Positions 1 to 5,821 of a stretch of 6,918 nucleotides of DNA are shown one piece after another. Below the pieces are notes generated by a model. It saw only the letters and a list, made by a program, of their open reading frames with translations, was not told the DNA's origin and did not search any database. The DNA lies in contig JADGQH010000176.1 of NCBI GenBank assembly GCA_017881985.1, forward strand, positions 1-6,918. The letters are read 5' to 3'. How positions within the stretch are numbered: the stretch's first letter is position 1; each line of letters opens with the position of its first letter. Both the position numbers and the translations under genes were made by a program. This stretch comes from Chloroflexota bacterium. Lineage in GTDB: Bacteria > Chloroflexota > Limnocylindria > Limnocylindrales > CSP1-4.

Positions 1-755
1 GCTCGGGCCGCCGCCATCGCGGCGGCGACCGCGCCCTGCGCGTCGCCGCGTGCCGCCGCCTCCTCCGCGGCAAGCACGAGCGCATTGCCGTCCACGACCA
101 GTGCGAGCGCGTCGCTCAGGGGGGCGAGCGACCGGGGATCGTTCGCAACCGCATCGCCGTCGTGCGCCCCGTCGAGGGCGCCGCCTGGCGATCCGGCCGG
201 CGTCTCCGCAGGGGCCGGGTCGGCGGCGGCCGTGGCCGCGGGCGCCGGCGCGTCGGCAACGTTCTCGAGAAGGCCGGGCGCGAGGGCAAGCGCCCGCTGC
301 GCCTCGGCATCCCCGACCCGGCGACGGAGCTCCTCGGTCAGCGCGCGGTATCGCTCCCGTCGCGCCGGCGTGGGCTCGATCTCCAGGGCGCGTCGGAGCG
401 CATCACACGCCTCGGGGTGCTTCGCGGCCGCCTCGCGCGCATCTGCGAGCAGGTCGAACGTCGCGGAGGCCTCGTCGGGTCGCTGGAGCACGACGAGCGC
501 CTGGGCGCGGCCCATCAGCGCCGCGTCGTCGGCGGGAGCCACGGCAAGCGCCGCGTCGAAGCTGTCGAGCGCCTGGACAGGCTGGCCGAGCCGGAGCTCC
601 ACGGAGCCGAGCGCGGTCCGGGGCACGGCACGATCGCTCGCCAGCGAAGCGGCTTCCCGGTACCACGCGGCGGCGGCCTCGAGCCTGCCGCGCATGACGG
701 CCACGTGGCCGGCCCGGAGGGCCTCCCGGTATCGGTCGAAGAGGGCCTCGGTCAT
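1..755 (-). CDS. TPR-like helical repeat protein, 3'-truncated by window edge
   Basis: The frame is open from an ATG at 755 to the window edge: 251 complete codons with no stop, so the C-terminus is missing. I do not recognise the family. Residues about 9-145 are an Ala/Leu/Arg/Glu-rich run of paired helices with TPR-like spacing. Examples are a segment near 47-76 with LGQPVQALDSFDAAL then AVAP, and a later RRALEIEP near 121-128. Such repeats usually bind proteins, but no partner can be inferred. Residues about 168-205 are a low-complexity Ala/Pro/Gly/Asp linker, followed by a second helical, Ala-rich part (about 206-251). There is no signal peptide or membrane segment. The start is modestly supported: a purine-rich GAGGG abuts the ATG and an AGG lies about 7 bases upstream. 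The gene follows rpsI by 55 bases across a strong hairpin, so it may be read through from the ribosomal operon or be separate. Coding on this strand is preferred because it continues the gene direction and gives coherent repeats. Confidence 0.75.
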   Translation of the reverse strand, partial: MTEALFDRYREALRAGHVAVMRGRLEAAAAWYREAASLASDRAVPRTALGSVELRLGQPVQALDSFDAALAVAPADDAALMGRAQALVVLQRPDEASATFDLLADAREAAAKHPEACDALRRALEIEPTPARRERYRALTEELRRRVGDAEAQRALALAPGLLENVADAPAPAATAAADPAPAETPAGSPGGALDGAHDGDAVANDPRSLAPLSDALALVVDGNALVLAAEEAAARGDAQGAVAAAMAAAR

Positions 756-784
756 CCCTCGCCTGGGGCTCGTCGAGCCGGATC

Positions 785-804
785 GGGCGCCCGTCCGGGC
801 GCCC
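785..804 (-). terminator. Strong GC hairpin after rpsI, possible terminator without U-tract
   Basis: Two copies of the self-palindromic octamer GGGCGCCC (785-792 and 797-804) are separated by four bases. They can fold as a perfect 8-bp stem with a tetraloop, starting six bases after the rpsI stop. A smaller 5-bp hairpin lies at 767-779. No run of U follows on the minus strand, so this is not a canonical intrinsic terminator. It may be a pause site, an mRNA 3'-end stabiliser, or a terminator of the U-poor kind proposed for high-GC bacteria. Confidence 0.45.
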
Positions 805-810
805 AGCCTC

Positions 811-1209
811 TCAGCGCTTGGTGTACTGCGGCGCCTTGCGGGCCCGCTTCAGGCCGTACTTCTTGCGCTCCTTCATCCGCGGGTCGCGGGTCAGGAAGCC
901 AGCCTGGCGGAGGGGGACGCGATTGCTCTCCGGGTCGACCATGAGGAGGGCGCGGGCGATCCCGTGCCGGATCGCGCCGGCCTGGCCGGTGACGCCGCCG
1001 CCCTCGACCTTGATGAGGGTGTTGAAGCGGCCCTCGGTGCCGGTCACGCGGAACGGCATGCGCAGCTCGCCCTCGGGCACGGCATTGCCGAAGTGCTGCT
1101 CCAGCGACCGGCCGTTGACGACGATCTCGCCCTCGCCGGGGATGAGGCGGACGCGGGCGACGGCGGTCTTCCGGCGCCCGGTCCCGTGAAAGAAGGACGG
1201 GATGGTCAT
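811..1209 (-). CDS. rpsI: 30S ribosomal protein S9
   Basis: This 132-residue protein is a full-length S9 of the small subunit. The N-terminal part has the family signature [14 protein letters not shown] (residues about 9-22). The middle has the conserved [19 protein letters not shown] stretch (about 70-88). The basic C-terminal tail ends in KAPQYTKR, the segment that in known ribosomes reaches the P-site tRNA anticodon stem-loop. The ATG at 1209 is preceded by GAGGAG at 1219-1224 with a 9-base spacer, a good ribosome binding site. It lies 16 bases after rplM, the usual rplM-rpsI pair found in nearly all bacteria, and is probably cotranscribed with it. Nothing about the protein looks unusual. 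Confidence 0.98.
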   Translation of the reverse strand: MTIPSFFHGTGRRKTAVARVRLIPGEGEIVVNGRSLEQHFGNAVPEGELRMPFRVTGTEGRFNTLIKVEGGGVTGQAGAIRHGIARALLMVDPESNRVPLRQAGFLTRDPRMKERKKYGLKRARKAPQYTKR

Positions 1210-1218
1210 GTGGGCATG

Positions 1219-1224
1219 CTCCTC
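1219..1224 (-). promoter_or_regulatory. Shine-Dalgarno of rpsI
   Basis: GAGGAG on the minus strand, 9 bases upstream of the rpsI ATG and inside the 16-base gap after the rplM stop. It fixes the S9 start. Confidence 0.75.
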
Positions 1225-1225
1225 G

Positions 1226-1657
1226 TCAGGTCAGCGGTTCCGGCCGCTGCGCCTGGTGGGGGTGATCCGCGCCGGCGTAGATCTTGAGCTTTCGGAGCTG
1301 CTGCGCGCCAAGACGGGAGTGGGGCACCATGCCCTTCACCGCGCGACGGACGGCCTCCTCGGGACGGCGCTCCATCAGGTGACCGAGCGTCTCCTCCTTG
1401 TACCCGCCAGGGTAGCCGCTGTGCCGCGCATAGATCTTGGCGTCGAGCTTGTCGCGGCTGACGGCGACCTTCGCGGCGTTGAGCACGATCACGTGATCGC
1501 CGCCGTCCAGGTTGGGCGTGTAGGTCGGCTTGTGCTTGCCCACGAGGACGCGGGCGATCCGCGACGCGAGCCGGCCGAGCGTCTCGTCCGTCGCGTCGAC
1601 GACGTACCAGCGTCGCTCGATCTCCGCCTCCCGGAGCGTATACGTCTTCGCGGTCAT
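1226..1657 (-). CDS. rplM: 50S ribosomal protein L13
   Basis: This 143-residue protein matches the usual length of bacterial L13, an early-assembly protein of the large subunit. Visible family landmarks are [18 protein letters not shown] (residues about 15-32), the [18 protein letters not shown] stretch (about 41-58), the HSGYPGG segment (about 79-85), and the C-terminal [11 protein letters not shown]. The ATG at 1657 overlaps the truA stop in an ATGA arrangement (1654-1657). A GGAG at 1662-1665 inside the truA end supplies the ribosome binding site with a 4-base spacer. This start/stop overlap suggests that L13 translation is coupled to that of TruA. rpsI follows after 16 bases. Confidence 0.98.
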   Translation of the reverse strand: MTAKTYTLREAEIERRWYVVDATDETLGRLASRIARVLVGKHKPTYTPNLDGGDHVIVLNAAKVAVSRDKLDAKIYARHSGYPGGYKEETLGHLMERRPEEAVRRAVKGMVPHSRLGAQQLRKLKIYAGADHPHQAQRPEPLT

Positions 1658-2409
1658 GTTTCTCCGTTCATCTCCCGTGCGACCCGTCCCATGACGACCC
1701 GCCGCAGGCAGAGCCCCTTCGCCGGGGCGACTGCCCCGTGGAAGGCCGGCTGCCGTGACGCGAGCGCCTCGGCGACCGCCGATACCTCGACCTCCCCGCG
1801 GCCCACCAGCAGGAGCGCCGCGACGATCCGTCTCACCATCTGCCGCAGGAAGGCATCCCCGCGGACGTCCACCGTCACGAGGCGACCTTCCCGCCGCACC
1901 CGGACCCCGTGAAGGGTTCGGACCGGCTGGCGGTCCACCGCCCCGAAGGCCGAGAAGTCGTGCCGGCCCTCGAGGACCAGCCCGGCCCGCGCCATCGCAG
2001 CGGCGTCGAGAGGGGTCCGCACCCCGAGCGCGAAACGCTCGCGGAGCGGGCTTCGCGGCCCGTTCCAGACGGTGTAGCGGTAGTCCCGATACCGCGCCGC
2101 ATAGCGAGGGCGAAACCCCATCGGTGCCCGGCGAAGATCGCGAACCGCGACATCCGCCGGCAGCAGCGCGTCGAACGCCCTGCCGAGCTCCGCCATCGTG
2201 AGCCGCCCGGCCCAGCTGAATGCGATCACCTGGCCCGTTGCGTGCACCCCGGCGTCGGTGCGTCCCGCCGCGTCGACCCGGACCCGGCGACCGCCGGAGA
2301 GCGTGCTGAGCGCGGCTTCGAGTTCACCCTGGACCGTCCGGGCCCCCAGCTGAAGCTGGAACCCGGCGAAGTCCGTGCCGTCGTATTCGACCCGTGCGCG
2401 GTACCGCAC
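1654..2409 (-). CDS. truA: tRNA pseudouridine(38-40) synthase TruA
   Basis: TruA isomerises uridines 38, 39 and 40 in the tRNA anticodon arm to pseudouridine, without cofactor. With the chosen start the protein has 251 residues, normal for the family. It begins with the conserved [14 protein letters not shown] strand. The catalytic aspartate is D52 in the signature [12 protein letters not shown], and the conserved RDYRYTVWN tyrosine region is at about 108-116. The C-terminal half has [20 protein letters not shown] and the APAKGLCL motif. I prefer the GTG at 2409 because it starts at the conserved N-terminus and has GAGAGGG at 2417-2423 with a 7-base spacer. An upstream GTG at 2493 (279 aa) and an ATG at 2457 (267 aa) would add a basic, low-complexity leader without homology signs. 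The stop overlaps the rplM start by four bases. In many bacteria truA sits between rplQ and rplM, as here. Confidence 0.95.
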   Translation of the reverse strand: MRYRARVEYDGTDFAGFQLQLGARTVQGELEAALSTLSGGRRVRVDAAGRTDAGVHATGQVIAFSWAGRLTMAELGRAFDALLPADVAVRDLRRAPMGFRPRYAARYRDYRYTVWNGPRSPLRERFALGVRTPLDAAAMARAGLVLEGRHDFSAFGAVDRQPVRTLHGVRVRREGRLVTVDVRGDAFLRQMVRRIVAALLLVGRGEVEVSAVAEALASRQPAFHGAVAPAKGLCLRRVVMGRVAREMNGET

Positions 2410-2416
2410 GGGGGCG

Positions 2417-2423
2417 CCCTCTC
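2417..2423 (-). promoter_or_regulatory. Shine-Dalgarno deciding the truA start
   Basis: GAGAGGG on the minus strand ends 7 bases before the GTG at 2409. Neither alternative start (2493 GTG, 2457 ATG) has a comparable purine-rich site at the right distance. Confidence 0.5.
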
Positions 2424-2478
2424 GAGCGCCTTGCTCGTCGCCACTGCGCCGACGCATCGCTGCGTTGGCCCGTCCGCT

Positions 2479-2512
2479 CGCTCGCTCACGCACCTAAGTG
2501 CGCTCGCTCACG
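2479..2512. repeat. Duplicated 12-mer flanking a palindromic 10-base spacer
   Basis: The plus-strand 12-mer CGCTCGCTCACG occurs exactly at 2479-2490 and 2501-2512, separated by CACCTAAGTG, whose ends CAC/GTG are inverted. A partial extra CGCT unit precedes the first copy. On the minus strand each copy contains GTGAGCGAGCG. The first encountered copy reads as a tiny frame of GTG plus four codons and a TAG (2511-2494). The element lies in the non-coding part upstream of truA. Confidence 0.7.
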
Positions 2513-2569
2513 TGCTCCGCGCCGCCTTGCGCTGCATCCAGCGGAGCGGCGAGACTTGATTGTCTCCGA

Positions 2570-2923
2570 TCAGAGGAGCTCGATCTGGACGATCGGGGCC
2601 CTGTCACCGTTCCGGTTGCCGATGTGGGTGATCCGGGTGTACCCGGACGTCCGCTCGGTGTACTTCGGGGCGATCTCATCGAAGAGCTTCTTGATGACGA
2701 GGGGCTCGTCCGGGAGCTCGGCCACCACGGTTCGCCGCGCGGAGAGATCCCCCCGCTTGGCGAGCGTGATCATCCGCTCCACCTGTGGGCGGATCTCCTT
2801 GGCCTTCGCCTCGGTGGTCATCACCTTCTCGTAGCGGAGGACCGACACGATCAGGTTCTTGTAGAGCGCGAGCCGCGGGCCCTGCATCCGGCCGAGCTTC
2901 CGGCCGCCGATCTGGTGGCGCAT
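2570..2923 (-). CDS. rplQ: 50S ribosomal protein L17
   Basis: This 117-residue protein is a full-length L17, which sits near the peptide exit tunnel of the large subunit. It begins MRHQIGGRKLGR, close to the family's MRH...KLGR start, and carries the N-terminal RNA-binding basic segment. The middle contains TTEAKAKEIRPQVERMITLAKRGD (about 36-59), and the C-terminus ends in GYTRITHIGNRNGDRAPIVQIELL, as is usual. The ATG at 2923 lies only 3 bases after the rpoA stop. It is served by a near-perfect Shine-Dalgarno embedded in the last rpoA codons. The pairing rpoA-rplQ is the canonical end of the alpha operon. Confidence 0.98.
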   Translation of the reverse strand: MRHQIGGRKLGRMQGPRLALYKNLIVSVLRYEKVMTTEAKAKEIRPQVERMITLAKRGDLSARRTVVAELPDEPLVIKKLFDEIAPKYTERTSGYTRITHIGNRNGDRAPIVQIELL

Positions 2924-2926
2924 CGC

Positions 2927-3928
2927 TCAGACCTCCTCCGACTCGTCGCCGAACGGCTCGTCGCCGTCTTCCTCGGCCTCGTCGAGGTCCGACGGCTCCG
3001 TCTCGGGGACGAGGAAGCCCCGCATCCGGAGCCGCTCCTTCATCTCGTCGAGCGACTTCTTGCCGAAGTTGCGCATCCGGAGCAGGTCGTCGTCGGTCAG
3101 CTGGAGGAGCTGGCCAACCCGCACGATGTTGTTCCGCTTGAGCGAGTTGTACGCCCGCATCGGGAGGTCGAGCTCCTCGATCGGCATCTCGAGCATGTTC
3201 GCCGGGATCTGCGGCAGGCTGCCCGCCGGGCTGGCGGCGATCGCCGCGGTGCCGACGTTGGCGAACAGGGCGAACTGGCGGACCAGGATGTCGGCCGACT
3301 TGGCGAGCGCGTCCTCCGGGGTGATGGTCCCGTCGGTCTCGATCTCGAGGGTCAGCTTGTCATAGTTGGTCATCTGTCCGACGCGCGTGTTCTCGACCGT
3401 GAAGTTGACCTTCCGAACGGGCGTGAAGATCGCGTCGACGGGGATGACGCCGATGGGCAGGCCCTCCGGCCGCTCCGCGGCGAGATAGCCGACGCCGCGC
3501 TCGACCGTGAGGTCGATCTCGATCGTCACGTCGTCGCTGTCGAGGGTCATGAGGCCGAGCTCGGGGTTGATCACCTCGACGTCGGCCGACTCCACGATGT
3601 CGGCAGCGGTGACCCGGCCGGCGCCGGACTTGACCAGCTTGAGCTGGACCGGGTGGGCCGCGAAGCTGCGCAGGCGGAGCTTCTTGACGTTCAGGACGAT
3701 CTGGGTGACGTCTTCCTTGACGCCCGGGATCGTCGTGAACTCGTGGAAGACGTCGCGGATCTGGATGGAGGTGACGGCCGCGCCCTCCAGGGAGGAGAGC
3801 AGGACGCGCCGGAGCGCGTTCCCGAGGGTCACCCCGTAGCCCGCGGGAAGGGGGCCGGCCTCGTACTTCGCGTACGAGCCCTGCTCGGCGACGGGCTCGA
3901 TCTGGGTCGTGGCGTCGAGTTCGATCAT
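2927..3928 (-). CDS. rpoA: DNA-directed RNA polymerase subunit alpha
   Basis: This 333-residue alpha subunit nucleates RNA polymerase assembly as a dimer and contacts promoter DNA. The N-terminal domain (about 1-228) has the signature TLGNALRRVLLSSLEGAAV (34-52), with the arginines R40/R41 at the dimer/beta contact. A short Ala/Pro linker (about 229-247) leads to the C-terminal domain (about 248-305). There R258, N261 and the NFGKKSL motif (287-293) match the E. coli R265, N268 and NLGKKSL residues that bind UP elements. A strongly acidic tail covers 309-333. The ATG at 3928 is chosen because homology starts there. A frame open upstream to 4477 merely shadows rpsD. The 11-base gap after rpsD has no good Shine-Dalgarno, only GAGGT about 13 bases away, so initiation may rely on ribosomes finishing rpsD. 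Confidence 0.98.
   Translation of the reverse strand: MIELDATTQIEPVAEQGSYAKYEAGPLPAGYGVTLGNALRRVLLSSLEGAAVTSIQIRDVFHEFTTIPGVKEDVTQIVLNVKKLRLRSFAAHPVQLKLVKSGAGRVTAADIVESADVEVINPELGLMTLDSDDVTIEIDLTVERGVGYLAAERPEGLPIGVIPVDAIFTPVRKVNFTVENTRVGQMTNYDKLTLEIETDGTITPEDALAKSADILVRQFALFANVGTAAIAASPAGSLPQIPANMLEMPIEELDLPMRAYNSLKRNNIVRVGQLLQLTDDDLLRMRNFGKKSLDEMKERLRMRGFLVPETEPSDLDEAEEDGDEPFGDESEEV
2931..2939 (-). promoter_or_regulatory. Strong Shine-Dalgarno of rplQ inside the rpoA end
   Basis: GGAGGAGGT on the minus strand ends about 7 bases before the L17 ATG and at the same time encodes the last residues of RpoA (EEV). It is the best ribosome binding site in the window. Confidence 0.85.
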
Positions 3929-3939
3929 GGGTGTGGGGT

Positions 3940-4566
3940 CTACCTCGAGTAATACTCGACCACGAGCTGCTCGTTGAGCTCGAGCGGCATCTGGTCGCGG
4001 CGCGGGGCGGCGATGATCGTGCCCGTGAAGGTGGCCGCGTCGAGGGTCAGCCACTCCGGGACCTGTCCCGAGCGAAGGGCCTCGCTGACCGCCTTGAACG
4101 GCTCTCGCTCGCGCCGCGCGGCGCGGACCTCGACTCGATCGCCCGGCTTGCAGTGGAACGATGGAACGTTGGTCGGTCGGCCGTTGACGGCGAAGTGGCC
4201 GTGCGTCACGAGCTGTCGCGCGTGGTCGCGCGAGGCCGCGATGCCGAGCCGGAAGACCACGTTGTCGAGCCGGAGCTCGAGAATCCGGAGGAGGTTCTCG
4301 CCGGTCACGCCCGGACGGGACTCGGCCTCCTCGAAGTAGTTGTGGAACTGGCGCTCCAGGATGCGATAGATGCGGCGGACCTTCTGCTTCTCGCGAAGCT
4401 GGAGGCCGTAGTCCCCGACCTTTCGGCGGCGGACGCCGTGCTGGCCCGGCGGCGTCGGACGCCGCTCGAAGGAGCACTTCTTGGTATAGCAGCGCGAGCC
4501 CTTCAGGAAGAGCTTGGCGCCCTCGCGGCGGCAGAGGCGGCAGACCGGACCGGTGTATCGAGCCAT
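3940..4566 (-). CDS. rpsD: 30S ribosomal protein S4, zinc-finger form
   Basis: This 208-residue protein is S4, which binds the 16S 5' domain early in assembly and in many bacteria represses its own operon. It starts [16 protein letters not shown]. Cysteines C9, C12, C26 and C31 form the CX2C-X13-CX4C zinc site of the C+ type of S4, as in Thermus. The S4 RNA-binding domain follows at about 95-160, with [31 protein letters not shown]. The C-terminus ends [12 protein letters not shown], as is usual. The ATG at 4566 has GGGAG at 4574-4578 with a 7-base spacer in the 15-base gap after rpsK. If S4 autoregulates here, the target RNA would most likely be the leader upstream of infA or rpsM, but I cannot see a recognised S4-binding pseudoknot. 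Confidence 0.98.
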   Translation of the reverse strand: MARYTGPVCRLCRREGAKLFLKGSRCYTKKCSFERRPTPPGQHGVRRRKVGDYGLQLREKQKVRRIYRILERQFHNYFEEAESRPGVTGENLLRILELRLDNVVFRLGIAASRDHARQLVTHGHFAVNGRPTNVPSFHCKPGDRVEVRAARREREPFKAVSEALRSGQVPEWLTLDAATFTGTIIAAPRRDQMPLELNEQLVVEYYSR

Positions 4567-4581
4567 GATGCTTCTCCCGGC

Positions 4582-4977
4582 CTAGACGCGGCGCCGCTTG
4601 GGCGGGCGGCAGCCGTTGTGCGGGATGGGCGTCACGTCGGTGATCGCGGTCACCTCGAGCCCGGCGGTCTGGAGCGAGCGGATCGCCTGCTCCCGGCCCG
4701 CGCCGGGACCCTTCACGTAGACCTCGACCTGGCGCATTCCGTGCTCCATCGCCTTCTTGGCGGCGGAGTCGGCCGACAGCGCGGCGGCATACGGCGTGCT
4801 CTTGCGGGAGCCCTTGAACCCGACGATCCCCGACGATCCCCAGCTGATCACGGCCCCGCTGAGGTCCGTGATCGTGACGATCGTGTTGTTGAAGGTCGCC
4901 TGGATATGAACGTGCCCAACGGGCACGTTCTTACGCTCCCGCCGACGCTGCTTTGGTGCGCGCTTGCGATCGGCCAT
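4582..4977 (-). CDS. rpsK: 30S ribosomal protein S11
   Basis: This 131-residue S11 lies on the platform of the small subunit near the mRNA exit. The basic N-terminus (about 1-16) is followed by [21 protein letters not shown] (18-38), the [13 protein letters not shown] motif (about 53-65), the [13 protein letters not shown] segment (about 90-102), and the C-terminal [16 protein letters not shown]. All are typical. The ATG at 4977 is 19 bases after the rpsM stop. Only a weak purine stretch (GAGGG) lies about 13 bases upstream, so this start has no clear Shine-Dalgarno, but homology fixes it. A perfect 10-base tandem repeat at 4821-4840 falls in a conserved-length region and does not alter the protein. 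Confidence 0.98.
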   Translation of the reverse strand: MADRKRAPKQRRRERKNVPVGHVHIQATFNNTIVTITDLSGAVISWGSSGIVGFKGSRKSTPYAAALSADSAAKKAMEHGMRQVEVYVKGPGAGREQAIRSLQTAGLEVTAITDVTPIPHNGCRPPKRRRV

Positions 4978-4996
4978 ACGTCCGGCTCGTCCCTCT

Positions 4997-5368
4997 TTAC
5001 TTCTTGCGCCGAGCGCCGACCGTCTTCTTCGGTCCGCGACGCTGGCGAGCGTTGGTCTTCGTGCGCTGGCCCCGGACCGGGAGGTTCCGCCGGTGGCGGA
5101 GCCCGCGGTAGGAGCCGATCTCGATGAGGCGCTTGATGTTGAGCGCCACCTCGCGGCGGAGGTCTCCCTCGACCTTGAACCGCCGATCGATCAGCTCGCG
5201 CAACCGGGTGACCTGGTCCTCCGTGAGGTCCCGGACCCGGGTGTCGGGGTTGACGTTCGTCTGCTGGAGGATCTTCTGGCTGGTTGGCAGCCCGATCCCG
5301 TAGATGTATGTCAGGGCGACTTCCACGCGCTTCTCGCGCGGGATGTCGACGCCGGCGATCCGTGCCAT
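4997..5368 (-). CDS. rpsM: 30S ribosomal protein S13
   Basis: This 123-residue S13 belongs to the head of the small subunit, where it contacts tRNA and forms the bridge to the large subunit. It opens with [30 protein letters not shown] sequence (1-26), carries a helix-two-turn-helix core, then the [22 protein letters not shown] signature (about 80-101), and ends in the basic tail [19 protein letters not shown]. Its length is normal. The ATG at 5368 lies 4 bases after the rpmJ stop. A partial ribosome binding site (AGGG, about 9 bases upstream) overlaps the end of rpmJ. In E. coli, rpsM starts the alpha operon. Here the spacing suggests cotranscription with infA and rpmJ. Confidence 0.98.
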   Translation of the reverse strand: MARIAGVDIPREKRVEVALTYIYGIGLPTSQKILQQTNVNPDTRVRDLTEDQVTRLRELIDRRFKVEGDLRREVALNIKRLIEIGSYRGLRHRRNLPVRGQRTKTNARQRRGPKKTVGARRKK

Positions 5369-5372
5369 GTGA

Positions 5373-5486
5373 TCAGCCCTGCCGCTGCTTGTGCTTTGGA
5401 TTGGCGCAAATGACCATCACGGTCCCGTGGCGGCGGATCACCTTGCAGTTGTCGCAACGGGCCTTCACCGAGGCTCGGACTTTCAA
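5373..5486 (-). CDS. rpmJ: 50S ribosomal protein L36, zinc-ribbon form
   Basis: This 37-residue protein is L36, the smallest large-subunit protein, which lies close to the 23S core. It reads [20 protein letters not shown] then [16 protein letters not shown]. The C11, C14, C27 and H32 residues form the zinc ribbon of the C+ type. The start is a TTG at 5486. It is fixed by homology (the second residue is the universal Lys-Val) and by AAGGAAG at 5491-5497, with a 4-base spacer. The frame is open further upstream, but that extension overlaps infA out of frame and has no similarity to L36. It lies 26 bases after infA and 4 bases before rpsM, the standard infA-rpmJ-rpsM order. Confidence 0.96.
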   Translation of the reverse strand: MKVRASVKARCDNCKVIRRHGTVMVICANPKHKQRQG

Positions 5487-5490
5487 CGAT

Positions 5491-5497
5491 CTTCCTT
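5491..5497 (-). promoter_or_regulatory. Shine-Dalgarno deciding the rpmJ TTG start
   Basis: AAGGAAG on the minus strand ends 4 bases before the TTG at 5486, in the 26-base gap after infA. It supports TTG as the initiator of L36. Confidence 0.7.
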
Positions 5498-5512
5498 CGC
5501 GCTGGGTGCCGG

Positions 5513-5731
5513 CTACTTCAGCCGGTACGTGATCCGACCCCGGGTGAGGTCGTACGGGGACAACTCGACGCGGACCCGGTCGCCCGGCAGGATCCGGATG
5601 AAGTTCATCCGGAGCTTTCCGCTGATGTGGGCAAGAACGCGGTGGCCGTTCTCCAGCTCGACGGCGAACATCGTGTTCGGCAACGGCTCGAGGACAGTAC
5701 CCTCGACTTCGATCGCGTCCTTCTTGGCCAA
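5513..5731 (-). CDS. infA: Translation initiation factor IF-1
   Basis: This 72-residue protein has exactly the usual length of IF-1, a single S1-like OB-fold protein that occupies the A site of the 30S subunit during initiation together with IF-2 and IF-3. It starts [20 protein letters not shown], then has the core [18 protein letters not shown] (about 24-41) and [20 protein letters not shown] (about 42-61), and ends in [11 protein letters not shown]. Every family landmark is present. The initiator is TTG at 5731, directly before the conserved Ala-Lys-Lys, with AGGGAG at 5736-5741 and a 4-base spacer. It follows a 105-base gap after map that contains a hairpin and a possible promoter, so it may head its own transcript. 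Confidence 0.97.
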   Translation of the reverse strand: MAKKDAIEVEGTVLEPLPNTMFAVELENGHRVLAHISGKLRMNFIRILPGDRVRVELSPYDLTRGRITYRLK

Positions 5732-5735
5732 CGTG

Positions 5736-5741
5736 CTCCCT
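5736..5741 (-). promoter_or_regulatory. Shine-Dalgarno deciding the infA TTG start
   Basis: AGGGAG on the minus strand, 4 bases before the TTG at 5731. No ATG or GTG near it would give a family-like IF-1 N-terminus. Confidence 0.65.
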
Positions 5742-5792
5742 GGTGTTCCTGCTCACAGCCGCGTACCGACAGGAGCCGACACACGAACGCGT

Positions 5793-5821
5793 AGCGTATC
5801 AACTTTGGCCGATTCCGGCAA
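5793..5821 (-). promoter_or_regulatory. Candidate extended -10 promoter upstream of infA
   Basis: On the minus strand a -35-like TTGCCG (5816-5821) is followed after 17 bases by TACGCT (5793-5798). This is preceded by TG one base away, that is TG-N-TACGCT, an extended -10 form. The match to the sigma-70 consensus is 4/6 and 3/6. The spacing and the TG support it. The local sequence is clearly richer in A/T than the surroundings. Transcription would start near 5786 and leave an untranslated leader of about 55 bases. This comes from visual pattern matching only. Confidence 0.4.

Larger units (their letters stand above)
2410..2569 (-). other. 160-base rplQ-truA intergenic leader with inverted repeats
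   Basis: This is the longest gap in an otherwise tight cluster if truA starts at 2409. It contains three possible stem-loops on the minus strand. The first is GAGAC/GTCTC with a 6-base loop at 2551-2566, just after the rplQ stop. The second is a 7-bp stem GCTCCGC/GCGGAGC (2514-2520 with 2541-2547) enclosing 20 bases. The third is a 5-bp stem CGCAC/GTGCG with a tetraloop at 2489-2502. No U-tract follows any of them, so a classical terminator is not supported. A promoter is not obvious. The role may be an attenuator, an mRNA processing site or nothing. Confidence 0.5.

Noticed and set aside
756..810. A standard intrinsic terminator after rpsI
   Set aside because: The hairpin is strong but no U-tract follows on the minus strand, so only a possible, non-canonical terminator is recorded.
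85..1287. Plus-strand open frame of 400 codons
   Set aside because: It lies antisense to rpsI, part of rplM and the TPR-like gene. Its composition is Ser/Ala/Arg-rich with no recognisable domain, as expected for the mirror frame of high-GC genes.
2498..3952. Plus-strand open frame of 484 codons opposite rpoA and rplQ
   Set aside because: The length comes from the GC-biased third positions of the minus-strand genes. The product is a monotonous Asp/Leu/Val/Arg/Glu mix without family motifs.
3929..4477. Upstream extension of rpoA to a 516-residue fusion
   Set aside because: The extra 183 codons run out of frame through rpsD and are Arg/Pro/Ala-rich noise. RpoA homology starts at the ATG at 3928.
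4821..4840. Perfect 10-base tandem repeat CGACGATCCC inside rpsK
   Set aside because: The unit is not a multiple of three and the protein has normal length and sequence there, so it is chance codon use, not a recent duplication.
3931..5127. Plus-strand open frame of 398 codons opposite rpsD, rpsK and rpsM
   Set aside because: Same mirror effect; the opposite strand encodes three unmistakable ribosomal proteins.
5487..5756. Upstream extension of rpmJ to 127 residues
   Set aside because: The extension lies in another frame of infA. L36 is universally about 37 residues and has its own ribosome binding site at 5491-5497.
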